NCBI RefSeq assembly: GCF_039904985.1
Contig: NZ_CP157005.1
Coordinates: 1,364,001-1,428,000 of the forward strand
Source of the DNA: Methylomonas sp. AM2-LC
GTDB taxonomy: Bacteria > Pseudomonadota > Gammaproteobacteria > Methylococcales > Methylomonadaceae
Direction of reading: 5' to 3'
DNA length: 64,000 nucleotides
Shown: positions 36,281 through 46,548 of the stretch, in pieces
How the letters are laid out: every line of letters starts with the position of its first letter
How positions within the stretch are numbered: the first letter of the stretch is position 1
Made by a program: the position numbers and the translations under genes
Notes under the pieces: model-generated
Told to the model about the DNA's origin: nothing
The model's input: only the letters and a program-made list of their open reading frames with translations
Database searches by the model: none

Positions 36281-37585
36281 TCAAACGACTGCAACTGGCT
36301 GTAATTCTACATGGATAAAATCGGCTGTGCTGTTGATGAGTCTGCCGGCTAAAATCTGATTTTCCAAATTTATTGAGTTGTCTACATCACATGCCACGCG
36401 TAAATAATTTTCGGTGTAACCAAAATAACGGGTTCGACTATTCTCCAGTTGTTCGGTTTGCCCTTCCCATAAGATTTCAACAGTTGAATTCAGAGTAGTG
36501 TTGATAAATTGTTGTTTCATTTCTTCTGCTAAAACATGTAGCTGTTGGCTGCGTTGTTTTTTAATTGCCTGAGTTATTTGTGGGGTTAAACCTGCCGCTT
36601 TTGTACCTTCTCGAGGCGAATAGCTGAAAATGTGAATGTGCCCAAAACCTAGGTTTTTAATATAGTCATAACTTTCCTGCCATTCTGTTTCAGTTTCTCC
36701 TGGAAAGCCAACAATAATATCAGTGGTAATATTGAAGTGAGGTATGCGGGATCTAGCCAGCTGCACCATACTTGCAAACTCCTCGGTTTTACAGCGTCTG
36801 GCCATGCGGCGTAACACTGCATCGCTACCACTTTGCAGCGGCATATGTAAATGGGGCATAAGGCGGGGATTTTTAAATAAGTCGAAAAATCCCTCGGGCA
36901 ATTCCCAGGGTTCCAGAGAGCCTAAACGCAGGCGTTCTATTTGAGTATGCTGCAAAATAGCCTTAATCAATTCACTAAGATTAGAATCTATATCGCTACC
37001 ATAGCCACCCAGATGCACCCCGGTAATAATGACTTCTTTAATGCCTTGGCTATGTAAGGCATTAATTTCTGCAATGATAGCTGATGCAGATCGGCTTTGC
37101 TCTTCGCCACGTGCTACCGTGACTATGCAAAAAGTGCAGCGGTAGCGACATCCATCCTGTACTTTAACAAATGCACGTTGCCTGCCTCGGCTAAACAAGG
37201 ATACTTCACCGGGTTCCGTAGACATGCTAGGCATGCTGTCTAAATTCAGCTCGTTAAGGGTTTTTTCTACTAGCTGCTGTTTGTCTTTATTGCTGATTAC
37301 TAAGTCTACACCCAATAACTGGGCGGCTTCTGCTTCGTTTAGTGTTGCATAACATCCGCTGACCACCAGTTTGGCCTGTGGATTGTCTCGATGAATACGG
37401 CGTATTAATTGTTTGGATTTGCGTACAGCTTCCTGAGTAACTGCGCAGGAATTGATTACCACGACATGCGCTTCCGCCGCTTTGCGCGTTAATTGATGGC
37501 CCGCGGCTTGAAAAGCCTGCGCCCAAGTTTCAAGCTCAGCTTCATTAAGTCGACAGCCTAAGGTTTTGAGATGTATATTTAGCAT
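36281..37585 (-). CDS. mtaB: tRNA t6A37 methylthiotransferase MtaB
   Basis: MtaB is a radical SAM enzyme that converts t6A37 to ms2t6A37 in tRNAs. The protein is 434 aa. The N-terminal UPF0004 domain has Cys residues in LKTLGCRLNEAE, INSCAVT and VSGCYA. The radical SAM cluster motif is CRYRCTFC, and a C-terminal TRAM-like region follows. The GCRLNEAE start and VQDGCRYRCTFC are typical of MtaB rather than MiaB or RimO. It is followed upstream by the SpmAB-like gene with six bases between, so the two are probably cotranscribed. Confidence 0.93.
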   Translation of the reverse strand: MLNIHLKTLGCRLNEAELETWAQAFQAAGHQLTRKAAEAHVVVINSCAVTQEAVRKSKQLIRRIHRDNPQAKLVVSGCYATLNEAEAAQLLGVDLVISNKDKQQLVEKTLNELNLDSMPSMSTEPGEVSLFSRGRQRAFVKVQDGCRYRCTFCIVTVARGEEQSRSASAIIAEINALHSQGIKEVIITGVHLGGYGSDIDSNLSELIKAILQHTQIERLRLGSLEPWELPEGFFDLFKNPRLMPHLHMPLQSGSDAVLRRMARRCKTEEFASMVQLARSRIPHFNITTDIIVGFPGETETEWQESYDYIKNLGFGHIHIFSYSPREGTKAAGLTPQITQAIKKQRSQQLHVLAEEMKQQFINTTLNSTVEILWEGQTEQLENSRTRYFGYTENYLRVACDVDNSINLENQILAGRLINSTADFIHVELQPVAVV

Positions 37586-37591
37586 GGCGGG

Positions 37592-38821
37592 TTATCCAAA
37601 AAACCAGTAAGTCACAAAAATCGCAGTTAACATGCCACCCAGATCAGCAATCATACCGCATGCAGCCGCGTGGCGAGTCTGGCTGATACCGACAGCGCCA
37701 AAATAAACGGCTAATACATAAAACGTTGTTTCGGTACTGCCTTGTAATACCGAGACCAAGCGACCCGCAAACGAATCTGCGCCCTGGGTTTGCATGGTGT
37801 CTATCATCATTGCTCTGGCACCACTGCCACTGAAAGGTTTTAATAGTGCAGTCGGTAATCCATCAATAAAACGGTTGTCAATATGAAAAAAGTCGACACA
37901 TAACCGTAGCAGTTGGGTAATCAATTCCAGTGCGCCGCTGGCTCTAAATACACCAAATGCAACCAGCATCGCAACTAAATAGGGAATTATTCCGATTGCG
38001 GTTTGAAAGCCTTGCTTGGCACCTTCTATGAACAGTTCATACACATTCAGTTGTTTGTAACTGGCGGCGGCAATAAAACTGATGACTAAGCTGAATAAGA
38101 TAATATGACTCAATAAGGCGGATTGATCGAGCATTTCCGTCTGGGTTAACTGTGAAAAATAACTGAGTAAGCCAATGACAATCAAGCTTATGCCGCCCAG
38201 ATAACTGAGTATCACTTTATCCAGTAAATTGATTTTTTGCACCGTTGCAACAGCCAGTAAGCCACAAAGTGTTGACATATAGGTGCAGATTAAAATCGGT
38301 ATAAAAACATCGGTGGGGTTAATGGCACCCAATTGTGCGCGGTAAGCAAATATGGTGACGGGGAACAAGGTAATAGAGGAGGTATTAAGTACCAAAAACA
38401 ATATTTGCGGATTGCTGGCCCGATCAGGATGTGGGTTTAAGCTCTGCATTTCTTGCATGGCTTTAATGCCCATAGGTGTAGCGGCATTATCCAGGCCCAA
38501 CATGTTAGCCGCTATATTCATAACCATGGCACCCAGTGCGGGGTGGTCTTTGGGTATTTCTGGCATCAGTCGGCTGAAAAGCGGATTTAGGGCTTTAGTG
38601 AGTAGGTCAATACAACCACTCTTGGAGCCTATGTTCATAATGCCTAGCCATAAAGTCAGTACCCCGCTAAGTCCTAACGATATTTCAAAAGCATGTTTTG
38701 ATTGGCTGAAAAGTGCGTTCATCAGGCCAGAAAATACGCTGTGATCACCCAGCACCAGCCATTTAAATAATGCGGTGATAAATGCACTTAGGAAAAAGAA
38801 AATCCAGATAAAATTTAACAC
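37592..38821 (-). CDS. SpmA/SpmB fusion, nucleoside-recognition (Gate) domain membrane protein
   Basis: This 409-aa inner-membrane protein has about ten hydrophobic helices and two related halves. The first half (MNIAANMLGLDNAATPMGIKAM) matches SpmA. The second (KPFSGSGARAMMIDTM, then LQGSTETTFYVLAVYFG) matches SpmB. In Gram-positive bacteria these are separate proteins of spore core dehydration; in Gram-negatives the fused form is common and its role is unknown, though a transport function is suspected. It starts about 18 bp after purB in the same direction. Confidence 0.85.
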   Translation of the reverse strand: MLNFIWIFFFLSAFITALFKWLVLGDHSVFSGLMNALFSQSKHAFEISLGLSGVLTLWLGIMNIGSKSGCIDLLTKALNPLFSRLMPEIPKDHPALGAMVMNIAANMLGLDNAATPMGIKAMQEMQSLNPHPDRASNPQILFLVLNTSSITLFPVTIFAYRAQLGAINPTDVFIPILICTYMSTLCGLLAVATVQKINLLDKVILSYLGGISLIVIGLLSYFSQLTQTEMLDQSALLSHIILFSLVISFIAAASYKQLNVYELFIEGAKQGFQTAIGIIPYLVAMLVAFGVFRASGALELITQLLRLCVDFFHIDNRFIDGLPTALLKPFSGSGARAMMIDTMQTQGADSFAGRLVSVLQGSTETTFYVLAVYFGAVGISQTRHAAACGMIADLGGMLTAIFVTYWFFG

Positions 38822-38838
38822 TAGCCCCGTCTGATTCG

Positions 38839-40224
<1,386 letters not shown>

Positions 40225-40505
40225 TTAAAAACGTATTGTTGGCTGTATGGATTGCAGATAATTTATCAAGGCTACTTACACTTTTATGTTGTTGAAAGCT
40301 AAATACTTAGCTTTTTTCTTATAGACATTAACTTAGTTGTTATTGCCAGTCAGTACCGATAGATTTCTTTAGCTATTAGTCATAGTCAACCTTATATTAT
40401 ACAGCGCAAATTGCATTTCAGACTAGCTTGCCGTGTTTAAAATTGTTAAGTGTTGGCCTGTGCTACAATCCTTAACTTCTTAGCCATCCTACTTTAAGGA
40501 CTTTC

Positions 40506-40895
40506 ATGCAAATTCATAAACTGACCGTTCTCGTAATGCTGATATGCTCTTTTGCAGCGCAGGCAGAAGTACCTTTGTCTCGTAGTGATATTTTAGGCAC
40601 TTGGCAAATCGATAAAGAATCCATGCATAGTGATGGCAGCAATGGAAAAGCCAGCAATGCTACCTGGACCTTTAAAGAAGACGGTACCATGGAGGGTATT
40701 TCTCAAGATGCTGATGAGCATGCCCGGGTAACGCAGTTACGCGCCAGCTTAAATTACAGTATCGAAAACGGTAAAATTTTAAAACAGGCAGCAGCTGGGC
40801 GGTCTAAAATGGAAACCTGCATGGCAGTCGAAAAAGAGGCTAGCAAAATGGTGTTAAAGTGCCAGACTGTGTTTTTTTTCATGACTAAGAAGTAA
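40506..40895 (+). CDS. Small secreted protein, lipocalin-like (paralogue of 21091-21480)
   Basis: This 129-aa protein has a signal peptide ending FAAQA (about residue 21). The mature part starts EVPLSRSDILGTWQIDKESM and continues ATWTFKEDGTMEG, LNYSIENGKIL and KMVLKCQTVFFFMTKK. The length and strand pattern match the protein at 21091, so I take them as diverged paralogues of a lipocalin-like fold. Unlike that copy it has two cysteines in the mature part (METC, LKCQ), which could form a disulfide in the periplasm. AAGGA precedes the ATG. No name can be given. Confidence 0.7.
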   Translation: MQIHKLTVLVMLICSFAAQAEVPLSRSDILGTWQIDKESMHSDGSNGKASNATWTFKEDGTMEGISQDADEHARVTQLRASLNYSIENGKILKQAAAGRSKMETCMAVEKEASKMVLKCQTVFFFMTKK

Positions 40896-40989
40896 GGCGC
40901 ACAGCAAGTTTGGCGGTCATTCTAGTGTTAATAATCAAACTGACTTTGTCAAAAATTGCGCAATACACACAGCTAGCTAGAGTGATTTT

Positions 40990-41790
40990 GTGAATAATCT
41001 GTTCGATTTCGCTGCAAAATGTCTGTTTACTCACTCCGTTGAGGGCAAACTGGCTGCGACGCATCAAGCTTGGCAGCTACATATGGCGCAACAATTATGT
41101 ATGGAATCGACTGATTCGCCACTGCCAATAGCGAATACGGCTTTTCCAGAAAAGCCAGAATGGTTAATGCCACGCGATATGCCTCGCCGCAGCCTGAATA
41201 CTGAAGCGGGTAAACTCGCTTTTTTCCATGCCTTAGCCCATATTGAATTTATGGCTATTAATCTGGCCTGGGATATTATTTATAGATTTCGTGGTTTGCC
41301 ACCTGAGTTTTATAGCGATTGGTTACGAATTGCCGACGAAGAAGCACAACATTTCAGTTTGATCCGTACACATATGTTAAGTTTGGGCGTCGATTATGGC
41401 GATTTACCTGCTCATCGTGGATTATGGTTGCAGGCTGAAGATACGGCAAATAACCTATTAGCCCGTTTGGCGGTGGTGCCACGTTGCATGGAGGCTAGAG
41501 GTCTGGATGTGACACCCGCGATGATAGATAAACTTAAAGGCATGAATGATAACGCCGGGGTAGATATTTTGACTCGAATTTATCAGGACGAAATTGGTCA
41601 CGTTGAGCGCGGTTCGTACTGGTTTAAACGTTTGGCAATTGAACAAGGTCAGGAACCCGAATCGTGTTTTGCCAAATTATTACTGACATATATTGGTAAA
41701 CCCAAAGGCCCATTTAATCGAGAAGTGCGTATAATTGCTGGATTCTCTCATAACGAAATCGATTGGCTGGAGGCGGGCTTGCATGAATAA
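40990..41790 (+). CDS. DUF455 family ferritin-like protein
   Basis: This 266-aa protein belongs to DUF455, a ferritin-like superfamily group. Iron-ligand-like residues lie in FHALAHIEFMAINLA, RIADEEAQHFSLI and YQDEIGHVERGSYWF, a pattern of paired EXXH motifs expected for a di-iron four-helix bundle. The reaction is not established for the family; tRNA hydroxylase-like (MiaE-type) activity is a possible analogy only. It starts with GTG at 40990. Its last eight bases overlap nnrS. Confidence 0.82.
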   Translation: MNNLFDFAAKCLFTHSVEGKLAATHQAWQLHMAQQLCMESTDSPLPIANTAFPEKPEWLMPRDMPRRSLNTEAGKLAFFHALAHIEFMAINLAWDIIYRFRGLPPEFYSDWLRIADEEAQHFSLIRTHMLSLGVDYGDLPAHRGLWLQAEDTANNLLARLAVVPRCMEARGLDVTPAMIDKLKGMNDNAGVDILTRIYQDEIGHVERGSYWFKRLAIEQGQEPESCFAKLLLTYIGKPKGPFNREVRIIAGFSHNEIDWLEAGLHE

Positions 41791-42958
41791 AAAACCGATT
41801 TTTGATTATCCACTGTTTGCCATGGGGTTTAGAACCTTTTTTGCATTGGCAGGATTATCAGCATTGGCCTTTATCGCCCTTTGGAACTCTATTTCCGATG
41901 GCTCACTACACTTGCTTAATTATTTTCCTCAAAATATTTGGCATGCGCATGAAATGCTATTGGGTTATACCACGGCTGTGATTGCCGGTTTTTTATTGAC
42001 TGCAGTCAGAAATTGGACTGGTTTGCAAACCGTCACGCCGGATGAATTGGCTGCACTGGGTTTTTTATGGATATACGGCCGTATAGCGCCCTTTTATGCG
42101 CATCTGTTACCCGATATTATCATTGCGGGTCTTGATTTTGCGTTTTTGCCTGTATTAGCTTATTTTATAGCAAAACCCTTGTTGAAAAAGGCAAATTATA
42201 AAAATTTTATTTTTGTAGTGTTATTGCTGTTAATGGCTGTGGCAAATGGTTTGATACATGCGCAGTTTTTGGGTTTATTAGTCGACAGTGCCAGTTTAGG
42301 CTTGAAATTGTTGGTGACTCTGGTTGTTATGATGATTGTCATTATAGCTGGCAGATTGTTTCCCTATTTTACTGAACGTGGCTTGAGTGGGGTGGTTTGC
42401 ATCCGTAATCCCCTACTGGATGGAATAACTATTCTAGTCAGCTTATTGGCATTGATATTAATGATACTGGATATTTCCGGCACTTATTTGGCGATTGCAG
42501 CTGTCATGGCGTTGTTAATCAATCTTGTGCGGGTAGCCAGTTGGTACGATGGTCGTATTTGGTATGTACCCTTATTATGGGTACTGTTTGTGGGATATGG
42601 TTGGATAATCTTGGGTTTTGGATTATTAAGTTTGGCCGCATTTGCATGGATATCTCCCTTATTGGCCTTGCATGCCTTTACAGTAGGTGGTCTGGGAACT
42701 CTGACGTTGGGTATGATGGCGAGAGTGGCTTTAGGTCATACAGGAAGAGCCCTTAAAGCATCTAACATTATGGCAATTGCCTTTTTATTGATAAATCTTG
42801 CTGCATTATGCAGAGTGTTATTTCCTGTGCTGGTGCCTGCCTGGTCGGGTAATCTTGTTTTAGTTTCCAGCTATTTCTGGTTGGCGGCATTCTCTCTGTT
42901 TGTATTTTTTTACACACCCATTCTGACGACACCCCGCGTGGATGGACAAGCTGGTTAA
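41783..42958 (+). CDS. nnrS: NnrS family membrane protein
   Basis: NnrS is a polytopic, haem- and copper-containing membrane protein linked to nitric oxide stress in denitrifiers and pathogens. This copy is 391 aa with about 12 hydrophobic segments. Typical motifs are FAMGFRTFFALAG, IWHAHEMLLGYTTAVIAGFLLTAVRNWTG and HAFTVGGLGTLTLGMMARVALGHTGR, with candidate metal-binding histidines. The start is the ATG at 41783, overlapping the DUF455 gene by eight bases, so the two are translationally coupled. No nitrite or nitric oxide reductase genes lie in the window. Confidence 0.92.
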   Translation: MNKKPIFDYPLFAMGFRTFFALAGLSALAFIALWNSISDGSLHLLNYFPQNIWHAHEMLLGYTTAVIAGFLLTAVRNWTGLQTVTPDELAALGFLWIYGRIAPFYAHLLPDIIIAGLDFAFLPVLAYFIAKPLLKKANYKNFIFVVLLLLMAVANGLIHAQFLGLLVDSASLGLKLLVTLVVMMIVIIAGRLFPYFTERGLSGVVCIRNPLLDGITILVSLLALILMILDISGTYLAIAAVMALLINLVRVASWYDGRIWYVPLLWVLFVGYGWIILGFGLLSLAAFAWISPLLALHAFTVGGLGTLTLGMMARVALGHTGRALKASNIMAIAFLLINLAALCRVLFPVLVPAWSGNLVLVSSYFWLAAFSLFVFFYTPILTTPRVDGQAG

Positions 42959-42983
42959 TTTTTGTAATCACGCTTAAAATTTA

Positions 42984-43030
42984 CCGCACTATAGTGCGGC
43001 TACATGTGATGATTAACATGCCGCACTATA
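42984..43030. terminator. Palindromic hairpin between convergent nnrS and phosphoesterase genes
   Basis: A perfect 16-bp palindrome (CCGCACTATAGTGCGG, 42984-42999) is followed by a third half-copy (CCGCACTATAG) from 43021, giving alternative hairpins. It lies between two converging genes, so it probably ends both transcripts, although no T-run is present. Confidence 0.55.
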
Positions 43031-43055
43031 GATTCTGCAACACTATGTAAATAAT

Positions 43056-44525
43056 TTAAGGTAGAAACTTTTGCAGTTTGTCTTTTATAAATGGCAAAGC
43101 TTCAGAGGGTGTTTTATGGTCCGGAAGCTCAATATTCTTTATTAGGTGGTTAGAAAGATTTTGAATATGCTGCTCAATTTTGTCGAGTTCACTTTCAGTT
43201 GTTGCTAGTTGGCTAAGATCAGGTAGATGGGCCGCCGCTTGATGTAGCGCTTTTTGAAAATCATTCATGGGTGCTGCCAGTGCTGTTTTTAATTCATCGT
43301 CCATAATGGGATAAGCTAAGGCTTCGATGCTCTCTAGAGCATTATTAGTAGGTGCCTCTAAATTAAACACTTTTTCCACATCAGGCGCTACGGCATCACG
43401 GTTAGTGAGAGGGGTGTTCAAATGAAAGCAGTTGCGTAGTGTGGCAAGAATTGAAGTATGATCAAATGGATAAGTTTTACCCTCGTGAGGCAAATTACCT
43501 TCTTCTACAACACGTAAAATAGTGCCGGGGCTAATATAGGGTGAAATGAGTACCGCAGGTACCCTGACACCATATCGGTCAAATCCAAATGGACTTGGGT
43601 TTGAATTATCTGGGGGGATTGCCACAGGTGGTGCTGCGTGATCATAACATCCGCCGTGTTCGTCATAGGTAATAATCAGCAGCGTTTTTTCCCAGCTGGG
43701 AGCGCTTCTGACGATATTGTAAACTTTGGCAATTAACTTTTCCCCCAAACCAACATGGTGTGGGGGATGTTGGTCATTTGGCAACTCTAAATCTGGAAAA
43801 TATCTGGGTTCAATAAAAGAGTAGGCAGGTAACTCACCCGCTTCTGCCTTGGTTTTAAACTCATCGATGAAATGAAAATGCTCAAGATGCGTCCACAAAT
43901 CAGTCAAGGTCAGTGATTGAGGAAAATCATGAAAAAAGATGCCCCAAGAGTGATTGGCTGTATTTAGGCGATTAAAAATGGTCGGCATAAGATAAGGGAA
44001 ATGTACCGGACTATTATTTTGGTAGCCGTTAGCTGTCCCTGTATGTACAAAAAACCGGTTTGGCCAGGTTTGGCAGGGCGCGGAAGCAAACCATTGATCA
44101 CAGACTGCATATTGCTTGGCTAGTTGACTAAGCACTGGTACTTGCTCAGGTTGGTAATAATGCATAATATTTTTGGCATCATAGTCTTGTGCAGGAGAAG
44201 CTGTTTGCCGAATATAGTTATTCGCAAAACCCGTCATGGGCGGCAATTGCTGACCGGGTTGAGCATCCAGACCGAAGAGCTGCATATTGATGTCTGTCCA
44301 GAGTTCACCTGGGTCAGGAGTGGGGATGGACATTGATTTTATATCCGTTCCTGTTGTATTCCAAACTTGTACGTCAGCTGCGTTTTGTACCGGATTCGTC
44401 TCTTGGCCGGTTAAGCCATTAAACGCTGCCGATTTCGGATAGAGTGCGCCAAGCATAGAGTCGAAAGAACGGTTTTCAAGCATCAGAACCACGATGTGTT
44501 CAATTTTTTCAGCTAATATTCGCAT
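43056..44525 (-). CDS. Phosphoesterase family protein (phospholipase C / AcpA-like)
   Basis: This 489-aa protein belongs to the alkaline phosphatase-fold phosphoesterase family that includes non-haemolytic phospholipase C and AcpA. The start MRILAEKIEHIVVLMLENRSFDSMLG contains the metal/nucleophile motif ENRSFD. Later metal-site segments are FFVHTGT and TYDEHGGCYDH. It has no signal peptide and no Tat motif, unlike most secreted phospholipases of the family, so its location is uncertain. The C-terminal 100 residues form a helical extension. The substrate cannot be told from the sequence. The S1/P1 nuclease gene lies upstream on the same strand. Confidence 0.85.
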   Translation of the reverse strand: MRILAEKIEHIVVLMLENRSFDSMLGALYPKSAAFNGLTGQETNPVQNAADVQVWNTTGTDIKSMSIPTPDPGELWTDINMQLFGLDAQPGQQLPPMTGFANNYIRQTASPAQDYDAKNIMHYYQPEQVPVLSQLAKQYAVCDQWFASAPCQTWPNRFFVHTGTANGYQNNSPVHFPYLMPTIFNRLNTANHSWGIFFHDFPQSLTLTDLWTHLEHFHFIDEFKTKAEAGELPAYSFIEPRYFPDLELPNDQHPPHHVGLGEKLIAKVYNIVRSAPSWEKTLLIITYDEHGGCYDHAAPPVAIPPDNSNPSPFGFDRYGVRVPAVLISPYISPGTILRVVEEGNLPHEGKTYPFDHTSILATLRNCFHLNTPLTNRDAVAPDVEKVFNLEAPTNNALESIEALAYPIMDDELKTALAAPMNDFQKALHQAAAHLPDLSQLATTESELDKIEQHIQNLSNHLIKNIELPDHKTPSEALPFIKDKLQKFLP

Positions 44526-44661
44526 GGTATCTCCAAAATTGTGTAGAGAGTTAGGTGAGTTGTTGGGCTGTGTTATACAAACACAGCACCTTATTTTTAT
44601 AGTTTAGTTATCCTAACCAGTCAATTCAGTTTCAGAGTCTAAGGAAGAGCCCTTAGTAGAG

Positions 44662-45513
44662 TTACTGAAGTGCTTCGTTTAACACTACAGACAAGCGTAA
44701 GCCTGCTTTCTGTAGTTGTTTTCGTGCTACCGGCCAGACTGTGGCTTGATAATTGTCTTCCCAATGGTCATTCATGACGCTTGGTAAACTGTTATAAGCA
44801 ATCCCGGCCAGTGCATGCGATTCCTCGGCCCAGGTTACAGCAGTATTATCTATACTGTTGAGTAGACCCGATTGGCTCCAAGTGTTGCGATCTTCATTTG
44901 AAATAGCATTATCAAGATCAGTTGCCGCTTGTCTTACCAGGGCATGATTAAAGCTAAAATGGGGGCCAAGATGTAAATTCAGGGCATGCTCAAGTATAGC
45001 GCCATCCCAGATACTATGTAAATTGGTGTTTTTGTCATAATAGGTAAGCGAAACTTGGTTTCCTCCGCGATCATTGCGATTTTCTGCATGTAAGGGTTGA
45101 TGTATGTCGCCAATAAAATGTACCAGCCACTTTAACGCCTCCAATCGTGAGCGATTGTCTAGTGATGTATCTGCCAATTTCTGAGCATAAGTACTGATTT
45201 TGGCAACTACGCAAGATGATTGAGGGCAGTCTCTGTTAGCATTATATTGAGATTCCTCAAGAGGAATGTCCACATAGTGCCAAGGAGCGGTTTGAGGGGT
45301 TTTAGGCGGAGATTGGTCTGGCCAGGATGCTATGTCGTCCAGATTACTATTCCCTTCTTGTGCTAACAACGCACGCACTTCGTTTTGTGCAACAGCGTTA
45401 AGATGTGCTTCGGCAATATCAGCAACTATGGCGTGACCTTCTGGTCCCCAGGCAGAAGCAGTTGAATTGACTAGCAGCAAGCTGAGTAGCATAGTGATTG
45501 AATAATTGGACAT
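44662..45513 (-). CDS. S1/P1-type nuclease
   Basis: This 283-aa secreted zinc nuclease has a signal peptide ending STASA, and cleavage would expose Trp22 of WGPEGH, the N-terminal zinc ligand typical of the family. Further ligands are in ASWPDQ, PWHYVDIP, HFIGDIHQPLHAEN (the HxxxD motif) and NLHSIWDGAILEH. Members cut single-stranded nucleic acids, releasing 5'-nucleotides. With the adjacent phosphoesterase it could serve extracellular phosphate scavenging, but no Pho box was identified. Confidence 0.92.
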   Translation of the reverse strand: MSNYSITMLLSLLLVNSTASAWGPEGHAIVADIAEAHLNAVAQNEVRALLAQEGNSNLDDIASWPDQSPPKTPQTAPWHYVDIPLEESQYNANRDCPQSSCVVAKISTYAQKLADTSLDNRSRLEALKWLVHFIGDIHQPLHAENRNDRGGNQVSLTYYDKNTNLHSIWDGAILEHALNLHLGPHFSFNHALVRQAATDLDNAISNEDRNTWSQSGLLNSIDNTAVTWAEESHALAGIAYNSLPSVMNDHWEDNYQATVWPVARKQLQKAGLRLSVVLNEALQ

Positions 45514-45861
45514 GTCTAACTCCCATAAATGATAAATTGAAAAAATAACTATGAATAAGGTAGGTGGAAAAATTCGATAACGTACCTAAAGTTCACTATA
45601 AAAGTGTTTGATAAAGTGAACATTAAAGTAAGGTAGTGCTTAGAAAAATGCATAAAAAGCCAGACCTCAAGATTAATTTTAGGCGGAAAATAAGACAATC
45701 TTATGAAAAAATGCAGAATCATTGCGGACTAATATCGCCTAGAACATAGCATGGATAGCTTTTTGTACTCTTTTTTAGTGTTAGTGTTTTGTGCAAGCTG
45801 GCGCGTTAATTTATTCGCCAGTATACTATCCATTCTCTGAGTGCCTGAAACTTTGATGGTA
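45514..45861. promoter_or_regulatory. Spacer with an operator-like inverted repeat
   Basis: About 350 bp separate the divergent nuclease and response-regulator genes. No gene is seen. An inverted repeat with arms GTTCACT (45591-45597) and AGTGAAC (45615-45621) lies about 80-110 bp upstream of the nuclease start and may be a regulator binding site. Confidence 0.4.
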
Positions 45862-46548
45862 ATGAATATTCTACTGATTGACGATCATTTTTGTTCCCGT
45901 GCCGGAGTGGCCGGTTTATTACAGCAAATGTTTCCTGAAACACGTGTGTTTGAAGCTGATGATGTACTACAGGGCTTAAACATTGCTCGCGCTTCGCTAT
46001 TAAATTTAGTATTTTTAGACGTTAATTTACCTGATCAAGATGGCTTAGTTGGATTGAAAATCTTCCGGAATGAATTTCCAAAACTGAGCGTGATTATGTT
46101 TTCTGCCATGGATCATCAGTCAATGGTTTATGAATGCTTGCGTCTGGGGGCTATGGGTTTTATTACTAAAAATTTGTCCAGACAGGATTTTATTCAAGCA
46201 TTATTGGATGTCTTATCAGGAAAAGTCTATTTACCGTCTTCGGTGACAAGTGCTAAGCGTTTAAATAACGCTGGTCTTGAGTTACGACCTGTTACCGACG
46301 CCGAAACTTTGGGATTAACGCCGCGTGAATTTTTAGTTTTAAGTCTGTTAGTGCAGGGCTTATGTAATAAAGATATTGCTAGATTAATGGGGATTTGTGA
46401 GCAAACTGTTAAAAATCACCTGCGTATTTTGTTTTTAAAATTTAGTGTTACCAGAAGGGTGGAATTACTGGTCAAGTTATTTGAAATGGGTGTCGTAATA
46501 GGCAAACCCGGAAGTTGGCAAAAAAATTTGGAAGATCAAGCCTGTTAA
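45862..46548 (+). CDS. NarL/FixJ-type response regulator
   Basis: This protein (228 aa from the ATG at 45862) has a receiver domain (residues 1-120). Its acidic pocket is LLIDDH and its phospho-acceptor Asp is in LVFLDVNLPDQDG. The C-terminal LuxR-type helix-turn-helix is LTPREFLVLSLLVQGLCNKDIARLMGI followed by CEQTVKNHL. An ATG at 45856 and a GTG at 45841 are in frame upstream. It ends four bases inside the end of the hybrid kinase gene on the other strand, its likely partner. Target genes are unknown. Confidence 0.88.
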   Translation: MNILLIDDHFCSRAGVAGLLQQMFPETRVFEADDVLQGLNIARASLLNLVFLDVNLPDQDGLVGLKIFRNEFPKLSVIMFSAMDHQSMVYECLRLGAMGFITKNLSRQDFIQALLDVLSGKVYLPSSVTSAKRLNNAGLELRPVTDAETLGLTPREFLVLSLLVQGLCNKDIARLMGICEQTVKNHLRILFLKFSVTRRVELLVKLFEMGVVIGKPGSWQKNLEDQAC

